This document shows positions 42,519 through 52,262 of a DNA stretch of 64,000 bases, piece after piece (within the stretch, counting starts at the first letter, position 1; every line of letters starts with the position of its first letter). Both the position numbers and the translations under genes were made by a program. This DNA is from Chryseobacterium indologenes (GTDB lineage Bacteria; Bacteroidota; Bacteroidia; Flavobacteriales; Weeksellaceae): contig CP065590.1 in the NCBI GenBank assembly GCA_016025055.1, positions 310,001-374,000 on the forward strand. The letters are read 5' to 3'. The notes under the pieces were generated by a model, which saw only the letters and a list, made by a program, of their open reading frames with translations, was not told the DNA's origin and ran no database searches.

Positions 42519-44258
42519 TTATTTGCTAATTTGTGAATATAAATTAACAATTGTTTTCAAAAGTTCTTCCAACCCTTCAGCAGATTTCACAGGAGCATAT
42601 TTTTCAATCTGAATTTTCTGCTGCAATTTACTGTAGTCTTCCGCAAGTGAAGCCCCTTTGTGTTTTTCAAGAAAAGTCTTAAACTCCGCAGAAGTACTTT
42701 GGAAATATTGATTCCTTACTTCATGATCCAACTCTTCCAATGTAACGAAGAACTTCTCATATTCACCATTATCTTTAAGATTTTCAAGATACCCAAAATA
42801 ATCATTGATATCTGTTTTCAGCAATTCCCTGATCTCTTTTTCCGTTTCAGCCACTGAACCTAAAGGTTTTGAGGATACAGTTTCCCTAACTAATGTACGT
42901 TTTTTTTGCCAAGTTTTAAATAACAGATATAGAATAAACAGCCCGAAAAGAATACCGATATTGATAAAAAGGGTATTCCAGTTGAATTTGCTTTTTTCCT
43001 TTACTTTAAAGGAAGTTGTTTTCAGCACCGGTGTATTAACCGTTTCAAGGAGGTTATTGGTATATTCATTAACCTTTTCCACAGTTGTACGGGCCTCCAT
43101 AATCTGATCATGAGAAAATGCATTCAATGCTAAGGTCTTCTGGCCAAGATCAATATATTCCCTGTTTTCAGGATCAAAGAAGGCAAACTGTTCCGTCTTG
43201 ATCGAGATTGCTCCGGATTTATTGGGTATGATCACATAATTGGCAAGAATTTCACCTTTCATCCCTGTAGATCCCGGTGAAACTTTAGAGGTGATTTTTG
43301 GAGTGAAAATTTCATAATCAGGTGAAGCAGCAATTTTAGGAAGTTCCATATCCGGTAAATTTCCCTCTCCGGAAACTTTCACTACAACATTCAAAGGTTT
43401 CTTAGCTTCAGCTTTTTCTTTCGATGCGTTATACACACTTACGTTAAAGTTTCCTACAGCATTTTTGAAACATTCAGGTGCTCCTTCAGGAAGTTTTCTG
43501 ACATTCAGTTTTACTTTATTGGAAACAATTTTATTTTTACCAGAGTAAGAATTGACGGAAGCTGATACTCCCGGTACTTCTACATATCCTGCCTCATTCG
43601 GAAACACCATAAACATGGCCAATACCTGAGAAGCCATATTCCCGTATCCTGAAGGATCAATTTCAGATTTGCTGAAATTAATAGGATGTACATAGATATT
43701 ATCCTGATGGGGAAGATGAATATTTTTCACCTTTCTCAGGTTATCCATATTCCTGGAATACACTTTCAAAACAGCAATTGTAGGCTGGTCCTGATAAATA
43801 TCCCTGTCTTCAATTTCCATATTCAGGAATACTTCGCCTGAGTTGTTCGCTGCCAAAGATTTCTTTTCTACGAAATCTTTAACGGTCACATCAAAAGGCT
43901 CTGTTTTGTAGATTTTATTATTGACCGTAACCAGTACAGACCCGATTTTTATTTTCCCTTTTTTCTTGGGTTCAAGGGCTATTCTGGAAACTTTTTGAGT
44001 AATCAAGGTATTGGTAGCCGGATCAATAACCGTATTGGTTACAGATCCACTGCCTATGATATTAAATTTGGAAAGATCCGGAAGCTGAAATCTTGTTTGT
44101 TGTTCAAGGTCAATCCCATTAAGTTCCAGAACAATGGTAAGGTTTACGACCTCCTTACTTCCATATTCGGATTTATCTGCGTCAAGAGAAAGATTTACCT
44201 GTCCGTAAGTAATTACGGATACCAGAGTAAGCAATATGTAAATCAATTTTTGTTGCAT
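42519..44258 (-). CDS. batD: BatD family protein
   Basis: A 579-residue protein: signal peptide (ending T-Y-G-Q), a long beta-rich periplasmic part with repeated immunoglobulin-like units (V-N-L-S-L-D-A-D-K-S-E-Y-G-S-K-E at the start), one membrane helix at about residue 435-455, and a cytoplasmic helical tail. This is the BatD/oxygen-tolerance layout. Start is ATG 44258, overlapping the stop of the TPR gene (TGATG). It is the last gene of the Bat operon, whose proteins are thought to act in envelope stress or aerotolerance; the molecular role is unsettled. Confidence 0.9.
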   Translation of the reverse strand: MQQKLIYILLTLVSVITYGQVNLSLDADKSEYGSKEVVNLTIVLELNGIDLEQQTRFQLPDLSKFNIIGSGSVTNTVIDPATNTLITQKVSRIALEPKKKGKIKIGSVLVTVNNKIYKTEPFDVTVKDFVEKKSLAANNSGEVFLNMEIEDRDIYQDQPTIAVLKVYSRNMDNLRKVKNIHLPHQDNIYVHPINFSKSEIDPSGYGNMASQVLAMFMVFPNEAGYVEVPGVSASVNSYSGKNKIVSNKVKLNVRKLPEGAPECFKNAVGNFNVSVYNASKEKAEAKKPLNVVVKVSGEGNLPDMELPKIAASPDYEIFTPKITSKVSPGSTGMKGEILANYVIIPNKSGAISIKTEQFAFFDPENREYIDLGQKTLALNAFSHDQIMEARTTVEKVNEYTNNLLETVNTPVLKTTSFKVKEKSKFNWNTLFINIGILFGLFILYLLFKTWQKKRTLVRETVSSKPLGSVAETEKEIRELLKTDINDYFGYLENLKDNGEYEKFFVTLEELDHEVRNQYFQSTSAEFKTFLEKHKGASLAEDYSKLQQKIQIEKYAPVKSAEGLEELLKTIVNLYSQISK

Positions 44259-44998
44259 CACCAATCTTTCTCGTTGCTTTCAGGCATCGAATAAGAATTT
44301 TTGTTTAAAATTCTTCTGGCGGTTTCTTTTTCTTTTTCGTTTATTTTATCTAAGATCGCTTTTTCGAGATTCTTTGGCATCCTTCCTTCATTATTAGGGT
44401 TTTGCTGAGGATTATTCCCCTGGTCGCTTTTGCCTTCATTCTGCTGACCATTTCCCTGATCCTGCTTCTGGTCTTTGTCCCCTTTCTGATCATCACCTTT
44501 GTTCTGATCGCTGCCACCACCACCTTTACCTGAATTATTTTGCTGGTTTTTCTGTTGTTGCTCTTTTTCTTTCAGCTTGGCAATTTCATAATTTTTTCTG
44601 GTTGCCTCACTGTATGGGTTTTGCTTCAGAGATTTTCTATAATAATCTGCAGCTTTTTCCGGCTGGTTCATCTGCATATAAGCATTTCCTAAATTATGAA
44701 ATGCTGCCGCTTTATCAGGAAGTGTCTGAGAAAGTTTTTCTGCCTTTTCAAACTCTGCTTTTGCCTCTTCATATTTTTTACTTTTATACAAAGCATTTCC
44801 CAGATTGTAGTGAGCGGTAAAATCTTTATCATTAGATTTTGCCGCTTCCATATACTTTGAAGACGCTCCATCATAGTCTTTACCGTCGAATTTCTGGTTG
44901 CCTTCATGCACCAAAGTTCTATAGTTTTCCTGCCCAAACAAAATGCCTGAGAATGAGAAAGCAACTATAAACGATAAAAAAATGATTTTAGTATTCAT
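44258..44998 (-). CDS. TPR protein of the Bat operon (BatC/BatE-like)
   Basis: A 246-residue protein with a signal peptide, two to three tetratricopeptide repeats (Y-N-L-G-N-A-L-Y-K-S-K-K-Y-E-E-A, then F-H-N-L-G-N-A-Y-M-Q-M-N-Q-P-E-K-A) and a low-complexity tail rich in Gln, Gly, Asp and Lys. TPR domains bind partner proteins, here probably BatA, BatB or BatD. Start ATG 44998 is preferred to the slightly longer frame. It lies between batB and batD. Confidence 0.88.
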   Translation of the reverse strand: MNTKIIFLSFIVAFSFSGILFGQENYRTLVHEGNQKFDGKDYDGASSKYMEAAKSNDKDFTAHYNLGNALYKSKKYEEAKAEFEKAEKLSQTLPDKAAAFHNLGNAYMQMNQPEKAADYYRKSLKQNPYSEATRKNYEIAKLKEKEQQQKNQQNNSGKGGGGSDQNKGDDQKGDKDQKQDQGNGQQNEGKSDQGNNPQQNPNNEGRMPKNLEKAILDKINEKEKETARRILNKNSYSMPESNEKDW

Positions 44999-45098
44999 CA
45001 CTTGCAAAATTATTCCTTTAAATGTTAATAAACAGAGTTTTATTTGTTAAAGTTCGGTTAAAGTAGTCTCCAAAAAGACTTATCAACAGTAAGGAAAT

Positions 45099-46106
45099 TT
45101 ACACATTAAAATCTCTTTTGGGATTAAAAATATAAATTAAAAAGAAAAGTAAGATAGAAACTGCTAAAAAATATTGATAATAATGATTCGCATTCTGTGA
45201 TTTCACAAGGGTTTCAGCCCCTGTCGACTTCCTATTTACGGCATCTAAAATCCTGTCCGGAGCTTCATTGATATTATTTCCGTCAATGTAGGTTCCTCCT
45301 GTAGATTCGGCCATCTTCTTTAAAGCTTCGGTTTGCCTTTTTGATATGACAGTACCTCCGTTTACATCTGTTTTATATCCCATCAACTGCCCGAAAACAT
45401 ATTCAGGTACGGGAGCTCCCTCATCAGAACCTATCCCGACGGACGTTACACTGACACCTTCTTTATTAGCCAATCTTATCGCGGCATTATCATTACCTTC
45501 ATTATCTTCTCCATCACTCAGTAATATTACTTTTCTGGATCCTTTGCTTACATTTTTAAACTTCGCAACGGCAGCCTGCATTCCTTTTAAAAAATCGGTT
45601 CCCTGAATCTGCATTGAATTCGTTTCAATTCCGCTGATATAGGTTTCTGCCGAATTATAATCCGTAGTGAGGGGCATGATTGAAGTAGCCTGCCCGGCGA
45701 AAATAACAATTCCGACCTTATCATTTTTCATTTTCTGCATAGTCCTGATCATCAGGTTTTTTGCCTCAGTAAGACGGCTTGGATCAATATCTTCTGCGTT
45801 CATCGAATTTGAAACATCGAGCATAAAGATTACGTTATTCAGCTTCTGATTCGTTTTTACTTCTTCAGAACCATTAAGAAGATCGATAATTGAAAAGATC
45901 AGAAATAAAGTACCCAAAAGGTATAATGCCGGGAAAAACTTCGTAAACCCTGAACTTTTATCAAATAAATCGTCGTGAAACTGGCTGCTGGCAAAAATTT
46001 CTCTTTTTTTCTTTCTCCATCGTAAAAACCGGATCAGAAAGGATGCTAACAGCGGCAGAAGCAACAGTAAAAGTAAATACCAATAATTTCCTAAAGACCA
46101 ACTCAT
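45099..46106 (-). CDS. batB: BatB, VWA-domain membrane protein
   Basis: A 335-residue protein: two helices at the N-terminus (residues about 5-25 and 55-75), a von Willebrand A domain at about 85-290 with the MIDAS motif L-D-V-S-N-S-M and a later V-I-L-L-S-D-G-E-D-N-E-G, and a final membrane helix. Metal-dependent ligand binding is expected. Its start overlaps the batA stop by one base. Confidence 0.92.
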   Translation of the reverse strand: MSWSLGNYWYLLLLLLLPLLASFLIRFLRWRKKKREIFASSQFHDDLFDKSSGFTKFFPALYLLGTLFLIFSIIDLLNGSEEVKTNQKLNNVIFMLDVSNSMNAEDIDPSRLTEAKNLMIRTMQKMKNDKVGIVIFAGQATSIMPLTTDYNSAETYISGIETNSMQIQGTDFLKGMQAAVAKFKNVSKGSRKVILLSDGEDNEGNDNAAIRLANKEGVSVTSVGIGSDEGAPVPEYVFGQLMGYKTDVNGGTVISKRQTEALKKMAESTGGTYIDGNNINEAPDRILDAVNRKSTGAETLVKSQNANHYYQYFLAVSILLFFLIYIFNPKRDFNV

Positions 46107-47099
46107 CAGCTTAAAATTTTATAAAATACCCATCTCAATAACGCATCTAAAAACAGCATTCCCAAAGCGATCCAAAGGAAAATCTTAAAATATTCCTCAT
46201 AATTATAAAGCTTTGAGATCTTTACATCCGATTTTTCGAGCTGATTAATCTCATTATATATTTCTTCAAAGACTACTGTTTGACGTAGCCCTGAAGTATT
46301 TTCCTCCTGTCGTTTGTGCAATTTCTCTCAAGGTATTTTCATCAATCGTAACTTCTGCTTCTGTAAAAACCAGATCTCCAAAAATATCCTGTGCCGTAGG
46401 CATTAAGGCATATCCGTTGGTACCAATACCGATAGAATAGACTTTAATATTGTTATTTTTTGCCAGTTCAGCGGCAATTTGTGGAGGTATGGCGTTTTGA
46501 ATATTGCTCACTCCATCCGTCATCAGGATCACTACTTTACTTTTTGCTTTGCTCTTGATCAAATGATTTACTGCGACTGAGAGACCTTCTCCAATAGCTG
46601 TTCCCGGTTCAAGACCATCTGAATTCAGATTTTTAATTTCATCAATGACCACCTGATGATCTGAAGTAACAGGAACTTTGGTAAATGCTTCGGCAGCATA
46701 AGCCACCACCCCGATCCTGTCGTTGGGACGCTTCTGTACAAATTTTACTGCAATATCTTTCAATGCTGTGATACGGTCAGGATTAAGATCTTTGGCGAGC
46801 ATACTTAATGATACGTCAATAGACAGCATAATATCAACCCCTTTTGTCTCGTCTCTGTCCTGGGAAACAGTGAACGTTCTGGGCCTTGCCATTGCAATAA
46901 TAAGAGCGGAAAGAATGATATACTTTGATATTTTCAATAGAAAAAGTACACCCCGGATTCCATCACTGTTATCCATATTTTTTGTCGTAGGCACTTTTAT
47001 CCCTTTTCTTTTCCTTTGTCCTGCATCCTTAATAAAAAGGGGAATAAAAAGAAGAAAAAGCAATAAAAACCACGGACTGTAAAACTCAAAATCAAACAT
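46106..47099 (-). pseudogene. batA: BatA, VWA-domain membrane protein, frameshifted near 46268-46270
   Basis: The main frame has N-terminal helices, a VWA domain with MIDAS M-L-S-I-D-V-S-L-S-M and I-L-M-T-D-G-V-S-N, and reaches K-Y-F-R-A-T-S-N-S-S-L before a premature stop. Removing one base from the AAA on the plus strand continues it as E-E-I-Y-N-E-I-N-Q-L-E-K-S-D-V-K-I, with the terminal membrane helix, to about 330 residues. The continuation is the normal BatA C-terminus and lies in the next frame, so the break is most likely a sequencing slip. Confidence 0.88.
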
Positions 47100-48009
47100 C
47101 CTTTCTCAAGTTTTCGAATTCCAGATCTTTAGATGATCTTTTCACAAAATCCCTGATATCAGCAAAATCTTTCTGCATTGTTTCTTCATCAGGGAAGGTC
47201 TTGGCAAATTTCACCAAATCTCCCCGTAAAAATACATCTTCTATTATTTTCTCATTGTCCTGCGAAATGGTATTATTCTTTTTGATCACCTCAATCAGAT
47301 CATCTGTAAGAAGGACATCTGCAGGAAGGCTGTATTGTTTGGCAATAAAGTTTCTCGAGATATCGATCAGTTCCACATAGAATGAACGGAAATTACCTCC
47401 TTCAATATATTTTTTCTTTTTAAGAGAGTCTAATTCTTTCAATGTCTGGTTGGTGGCCACTACCGGTGAACTTTTTGCTTTTCTGCCCCATTTTACAATC
47501 ATAATAATGGCAATAATCAAAGCAATAAGTGCCAATGCTGCAAGAATATAAAACTTATACAGTTCCCAATAATCTTTAGCATCCAGTTTCACCTGCTTAT
47601 TCTTCATGATATCATTGATCTGATCTGCTTTTTGGGCAGTATTGATGACATCAATTTCGTAAGGAATTGTTTTAAGAATTTTATCCCCTACTTTAAATTC
47701 CAGCTCAGGAATGGTAAATTTTCCTTCTTCAAAAACAGCAAATTCTATTTTTCTTTCGTAGGTGCCTGCATTTTGTCCGATACTGTCTTTTGTTTCTTCA
47801 AAATGAAAGGGAAGTAATTCGTTTTTAGGAGCAGAAGTTACCTGTTGATCATGAATATTATCAATTTTCACAACGAGATGATTCACTTCTCCCAAAGCGA
47901 TGGTCTTCTTTTCTACATTGGAGGAAAGTATCTGTGAAAAAGCATTTGCACAGATCAGAAAAGGTAGTATTAAAAATATTTTTTTCAATGTTAAATAATA
48001 AATGGCCAA
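47092..48009 (-). CDS. Bat-operon membrane protein, DUF4381-like
   Basis: A 305-residue protein: signal peptide (ending A-F-S-Q), a beta-rich periplasmic part with a BatD-like immunoglobulin unit, one membrane helix (I-L-A-A-L-A-L-I-A-L-I-I-A-I-I-M) near residue 160, and a cytoplasmic helical domain resembling DUF4381. A TTG seven codons in (47988) would give a neater signal peptide and is an alternative start. Position between the DUF58 gene and batA is standard for flavobacterial Bat operons. Confidence 0.75.
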   Translation of the reverse strand: MAIYYLTLKKIFLILPFLICANAFSQILSSNVEKKTIALGEVNHLVVKIDNIHDQQVTSAPKNELLPFHFEETKDSIGQNAGTYERKIEFAVFEEGKFTIPELEFKVGDKILKTIPYEIDVINTAQKADQINDIMKNKQVKLDAKDYWELYKFYILAALALIALIIAIIMIVKWGRKAKSSPVVATNQTLKELDSLKKKKYIEGGNFRSFYVELIDISRNFIAKQYSLPADVLLTDDLIEVIKKNNTISQDNEKIIEDVFLRGDLVKFAKTFPDEETMQKDFADIRDFVKRSSKDLEFENLRKDV

Positions 48010-48042
48010 GCCAGATGTTTTTATGTACGGGCAAAACCCGTG

Positions 48043-48912
48043 TTATTTTTTCTGAAAATAATTATACAGCAATTTTGAATAATCAGCTCCGGTATTAATA
48101 TTCATAAAACCGGCCGAACTTCCGGAAAAGTCTTCCTCCAAAGCTCTTACTTTTTGTTTCTGAGCCTCCGCAAAGGTATATCGCCATCTTGCGCTGGAAG
48201 TATTTGCCCATATTTGCTTTCCTGTCTCTGCATCATACAGAAGTGTATATCCTACGTCAGGAATTTCATTATCCTTTTCATCATAAATTCGCATCCCCAG
48301 CAGCTGGTGCTTTTTGGAAGCGACTCTCAACATTTTAGAGTCATATTCATCTTCAAAATCCGAAAATAAAAAAACAAGGGATTTTCTCTTAAAGATTCCC
48401 ATCATATATTCGAGAGCTTTATCTATTTTAGATTCCGCAGGAACATAATCTGCTGTCAGAATATTGCTGATAATGGAAAGAATATGTTTTCTCCCTTTCT
48501 GAGGAGGAATTACTTTGTACACCTTATCAGCAAACAGGATGAGCCCTACTTTATCATTATTACCGGCGGCTGAAAAACCAAGGCTGGCCGCAATTTCGGC
48601 AACATATTCTCTTTTCAGCTGGACTTTGGTCCCATAATCCATCGATGCAGAAATATCAACCAGAATCATCATCGTAAGTTCCCTTTCCTCTTCCATTACT
48701 TTCACGAACGCCTCGCGGAAACGAGCTGTTTTGTTCCAGTCGATTCTTCTGATTTCATCTCCAAACTGATAGGGACGAACTTCTGAAAAGGTCATTCCCT
48801 GGCCTTTAAAGGCACTGTGATATTGCCCCATCAAAGCAGCTTCCGTCTTTTTTCTTGTACGGATTTCTATCTGCTTTACTTTTTTTACAATATCTTTTAT
48901 CTGCATAGACAC
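48043..48912 (-). CDS. DUF58 domain protein
   Basis: A 289-residue cytoplasmic protein with the DUF58 signature F-S-E-V-R-P-Y-Q-F-G-D-E-I-R-R-I-D-W-N-K-T-A-R, followed by a VWA-like domain with V-D-I-S-A-S-M-D-Y-G and F-L-F-S-D-F-E-D-E. DUF58 proteins are regular partners of MoxR ATPases, which probably remodel them or load their metal site. An ATG two codons in (48906) is an alternative start. Confidence 0.92.
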   Translation of the reverse strand: MSMQIKDIVKKVKQIEIRTRKKTEAALMGQYHSAFKGQGMTFSEVRPYQFGDEIRRIDWNKTARFREAFVKVMEEERELTMMILVDISASMDYGTKVQLKREYVAEIAASLGFSAAGNNDKVGLILFADKVYKVIPPQKGRKHILSIISNILTADYVPAESKIDKALEYMMGIFKRKSLVFLFSDFEDEYDSKMLRVASKKHQLLGMRIYDEKDNEIPDVGYTLLYDAETGKQIWANTSSARWRYTFAEAQKQKVRALEEDFSGSSAGFMNINTGADYSKLLYNYFQKK

Positions 48913-48944
48913 TTGTGAGATTTAAAATTGTAAATGGTGTGAAT

Positions 48945-49403
48945 CTAATTTTTAAATTCTATAGAAACATTCAACCATTCATCATCAAACTTAGGGCTGT
49001 ATTTTTTATAAAAATTTATCGCCGGCTCATTCCAGTTCAATACCTGAAATACCATGCCAGTATATTGGTTTGATTGTCCGTATTCCAATGTAGCATCAAA
49101 AAGCAGTTTTCCGATCTGCCTTCCTCTTAATTTTTCTGTCACTACAAGATCTTCAAGATACAACCTTCTGCCCTTCCAGGTAGAATATCGGTCATAATAA
49201 AGGGAAATCCCTACTATTTCTCCTTCAAATTCAGCTACAAATGCTCCCCAAACCGGAGATTTTCCAAAACCATCTTCCGTAAACTGCTCAATAGTCACAG
49301 TTACTTCATGTAAAGCTTTTTCGTATTCTGCAAGCTCCTTAATAAGGTTTAACATCGCATCGCAATCCTCGTGAACTGCTTTTCGAATTACAACATCACT
49401 CAT
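48945..49403 (-). CDS. GNAT N-acetyltransferase inside the Bat operon
   Basis: A 152-residue acetyltransferase related to diamine/spermidine acetyltransferases. It has Y-L-E-D-L-V-V-T-E-K-L-R-G-R-Q-I-G-K-L-L with the acetyl-CoA loop R-G-R-x-I-G-K, and W-N-E-P-A-I-N-F-Y-K-K, the conserved Tyr region. Its start overlaps the moxR stop by one base, so it is translated with the operon even though GNAT proteins are not standard Bat partners. Substrate unknown. Confidence 0.88.
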   Translation of the reverse strand: MSDVVIRKAVHEDCDAMLNLIKELAEYEKALHEVTVTIEQFTEDGFGKSPVWGAFVAEFEGEIVGISLYYDRYSTWKGRRLYLEDLVVTEKLRGRQIGKLLFDATLEYGQSNQYTGMVFQVLNWNEPAINFYKKYSPKFDDEWLNVSIEFKN

Positions 49404-50407
49404 TACGGCGCCTGTATTTTTGCTAAAATTCTGTTGATAATCTCTTCTGTTGAAATTTCCTCTGCTTCAGCTTCGAAAGTAAGCCCCATTCTGTGTCTTA
49501 ATACATCTTTAGCCAATGCTTTCACATCTTCAGGAATCACAAATGCCCTTCCTTTTAAAAATGCATACGCTCTTGAGGCAATCGCAAGATTGATAGATGC
49601 TCTCGGAGAGGCTCCAAAGCTGATATAATTCTTAAGCTCAGACAATCCGTAATTTTCAGGATAACGGGTTGCAAACACCATATCAAGAATATATTTTTCA
49701 ATCTTTTCGTCCAGATAAATCTGGTTGATCAGTTCTTTTGCATCGATAATATCCTGAAGAGAGATTACAGGTTTCACTGTCGGCTGGTGAGAAGTGGAAA
49801 CCATTCTCATCACTTGTCTTTCATCTTCAAATGCGGGATAATCTATGGTGCACTTCAGCATAAAACGGTCACTTTGTGCTTCAGGCAACAGATAAGTTCC
49901 CTCCTGATCGATAGGATTCTGCGTAGCCAATACCAAAAATGGTCTTGGAAGCTTCATGGTCTCGTCACCAATGGTTACCTGCTTTTCCTGCATGACTTCC
50001 AGAAGAGCAGATTGCACTTTGGCCGGTGCACGGTTGATTTCATCGGCAAGAACAAAATTCGCAAATACCGGTCCTTTTTTTATAGAAAAATCATTGTCTT
50101 TGATATTGAAGATCATGGTTCCAACGACATCTGCCGGAAGCAGATCAGGAGTAAACTGAATCCTGGAAAATTCTCCGTGCACAGCATCGGCCAGCGTTTT
50201 TATCGCTAAGGTTTTAGCCAACCCAGGCACTCCTTCCAACAGAATATGACCATTCCCCAAAAGGCCTACCAAAAGGCGGTCAACCATATATTCCTGGCCA
50301 ATAATAACTTTATTGATTTCCTGTCTCAGAAGAGAAAACAAGTAGTTTTTTTCTTTTATTTTTTCCGTCAATTGGCGGATATCTTCAGCTTGATATATAT
50401 CTGACAT
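49403..50407 (-). CDS. MoxR-family AAA+ ATPase
   Basis: A 334-residue AAA+ chaperone-like ATPase, first gene of the Bat operon. It has Walker A G-V-P-G-L-A-K-T (residues 59-66), Walker B L-A-D-E-I-N-R-A-P, sensor 1 A-T-Q-N-P and a C-terminal lid with G-A-S-P-R-A-S. The ATG at 50407 (M-S-D-I-Y-Q-A-E-D-I) is chosen over an in-frame start 15 codons upstream because family members begin here. It likely acts on DUF58 and VWA partners encoded downstream. Confidence 0.92.
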   Translation of the reverse strand: MSDIYQAEDIRQLTEKIKEKNYLFSLLRQEINKVIIGQEYMVDRLLVGLLGNGHILLEGVPGLAKTLAIKTLADAVHGEFSRIQFTPDLLPADVVGTMIFNIKDNDFSIKKGPVFANFVLADEINRAPAKVQSALLEVMQEKQVTIGDETMKLPRPFLVLATQNPIDQEGTYLLPEAQSDRFMLKCTIDYPAFEDERQVMRMVSTSHQPTVKPVISLQDIIDAKELINQIYLDEKIEKYILDMVFATRYPENYGLSELKNYISFGASPRASINLAIASRAYAFLKGRAFVIPEDVKALAKDVLRHRMGLTFEAEAEEISTEEIINRILAKIQAP

Positions 50408-50657
50408 AGCTTGATTTAAAATAAGTGGTAAATTTCTGATAAATACTTGCATTAATCAACACAATCAATGCCATTTTTGAGTTAAAGTTTGTTAAATATT
50501 CCACTATCACTGCTACATTTTTAATCCAACAAACTGATTTGCTAGTATATAAAAACAGGACCGGCCTCTATTTTTCTTATAAACCTTCATTGTTCCACTG
50601 AATAGAGAAATTACTTAAAATATTGAAAACCAACAGACAAAAACTCACGACAAAAAA

Positions 50658-50684
50658 AATGTTATGATCGTACATCACAACATT
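50658..50684 (-). terminator. Terminator of the FnIII-protein gene
   Basis: Stem AATGTTATGAT/ATCACAACATT (11 positions, one mismatch) with a run of A before it on plus, giving a U run on the minus strand. The rest of the gap 50408-50723 holds nothing else I can support. Confidence 0.6.
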
Positions 50685-50723
50685 CTTTATTATCTAAAAT
50701 GAAGATCGTCTAAAAATGCTTCA

Positions 50724-52019
50724 TTATATCTTAGTAATATCAATCGTAAATGTATCTTCCGGCTTATCAACATCATCCTCAAAGGATCCTACATTCACAA
50801 AATATTCAGTTCCTGCAGTGGTGGTAATGGTGATCGTCTCTGCCTGGCCACCACCACCATCATCTTTTGTTCCTACACAAACCAAATTATCACACGCCCC
50901 GCTGTAAACTCCGATTTTAGGATCAAAAGAAACTACCGATGTAGATACTTTAATTGTAAATTGGCTTCCATCACCTGTAAATCTAAACCACAGGCCATCA
51001 TTCATCCCGTTGTCAGCACATGCAGAAACAAACCCTGCATTATTTGTGGAAGATATTGCATCATTCTGTGTGTAAGCATAAGGGAAAGCAGATGCTACCA
51101 GAGCACCTGTACAAGCATCATTTACAGGTATCGGAGGAATTGTTTTAAAAGTAATTTCGCTACAGCCAACCGATTCCGCATTCCCTGAAACAGCGTTAAT
51201 CTTTATATAATAGGTAGTGTCACGGTTGAGAGGAACAGAAGGGGTAAAACTATTGTTGGCCACCACCTGTTGATTAACCACATCTGTACCGCCGGAACTT
51301 GTACCCAATGAAACCTTATAAGAATCTGCACCTGACACGGCAACCCAGCTAAACAAAGGAGACAAAGAAATTTTTTGCGCATTATTTGCAGGGAAAAGAA
51401 CGATGGGACAGGCAGGTGTAGGACTTGGTGTTAATCCTGAGATAGTTATTGCTGATTTATAATTAGCTCTTATCCCTCCCGGTGGAGCTGAAGGATCAAC
51501 AACCTGCTGATCTCCTTTATAATAGAGAGCAGAATTTGGTAAATGAGAATACACACGAAAAGCCTCATCAAAATTATTAATATCGATACTTGGAGAATTT
51601 TCTCTGGCTGCAACCACCAGATTATCGGAATTATTATAAGCAAAGGGAGTGGTAAGACTTACCTCAACTTTATTATTATTTTTGGTGACAGTTCCCGCGA
51701 ACACCTGAGTCAGCTGTGCAGCAGGAATCCAGTCTGTTCCCGAGGTAAAAGCTGATTTTGTCGTATGCCCGAGATAAACGGTCCAATTGGAAGAATCATT
51801 AATTGTTGCAGACGGATCCAGATAAAAGATAAGTCCTGTAATATTTCCTGCGGCGTTGGTATTTATTTCCTGCTTAAGATAAATCTGCTGAACATAAGAA
51901 TAGGAAAAAAAACTACTCACCGGGGCGGTTCCTACATTTGTACTTCCAATGTTCAGATTAATCTGAGCGTTAACCAGCGATACAAATGACAACAAAACAA
52001 AAAGTAAAACTCTTTTCAT
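50724..52019 (-). CDS. Secreted fibronectin-type-III-like surface protein
   Basis: A 431-residue protein with a signal peptide (ending V-N-A-Q). The N-terminal half (about residues 20-195) is a beta-sandwich of the type seen in flavobacterial exported proteins (Q-Q-I-Y-L-K-Q-E-I-N, then V-Y-L-G-H-T-T-K-S-A-F). A fibronectin III domain follows at about 205-295 (F-S-W-V-A-V-S-G-A-D-S-Y-K-V-S-L-G), and a jelly-roll-like domain at the end (G-L-W-F-R-F-T-G-D-G). It lacks the usual T9SS C-terminal sorting tail. Function unknown. Confidence 0.75.
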   Translation of the reverse strand: MKRVLLFVLLSFVSLVNAQINLNIGSTNVGTAPVSSFFSYSYVQQIYLKQEINTNAAGNITGLIFYLDPSATINDSSNWTVYLGHTTKSAFTSGTDWIPAAQLTQVFAGTVTKNNNKVEVSLTTPFAYNNSDNLVVAARENSPSIDINNFDEAFRVYSHLPNSALYYKGDQQVVDPSAPPGGIRANYKSAITISGLTPSPTPACPIVLFPANNAQKISLSPLFSWVAVSGADSYKVSLGTSSGGTDVVNQQVVANNSFTPSVPLNRDTTYYIKINAVSGNAESVGCSEITFKTIPPIPVNDACTGALVASAFPYAYTQNDAISSTNNAGFVSACADNGMNDGLWFRFTGDGSQFTIKVSTSVVSFDPKIGVYSGACDNLVCVGTKDDGGGGQAETITITTTAGTEYFVNVGSFEDDVDKPEDTFTIDITKI

Positions 52020-52262
52020 AATTAATAATTTTATGATCTCATTTTGCGCTAAATTAATGATAAAATTTAGATTTACATATCAAAAAATTAAATTATTACG
52101 CCACATTCATTAAAATAATTAAAACCAAACAAAAAGCTAAGGTTGAAACAACCGAATTTTAACTACTTCACAATAAAAAAGTATATTTATTACCAATTTA
52201 ACCAATAAATAATAAAAAACATAATACATATTTTAATATATTTACAACAAATATCAAATAAT

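Noticed and set aside
43995..44294. Frames opposite to batD and the TPR gene
   Set aside because: Shadow frames within an intact Bat operon on the other strand.
44258..44700. Low-complexity repeat in the TPR gene as a DNA repeat element
   Set aside because: It encodes the Gln/Gly/Asp/Lys-rich tail expected for this protein and keeps the reading frame.
46106..46321. Separate 71-residue gene between batA and batB
   Set aside because: Its sequence is the standard BatA C-terminus in the next frame; a single extra base explains it.
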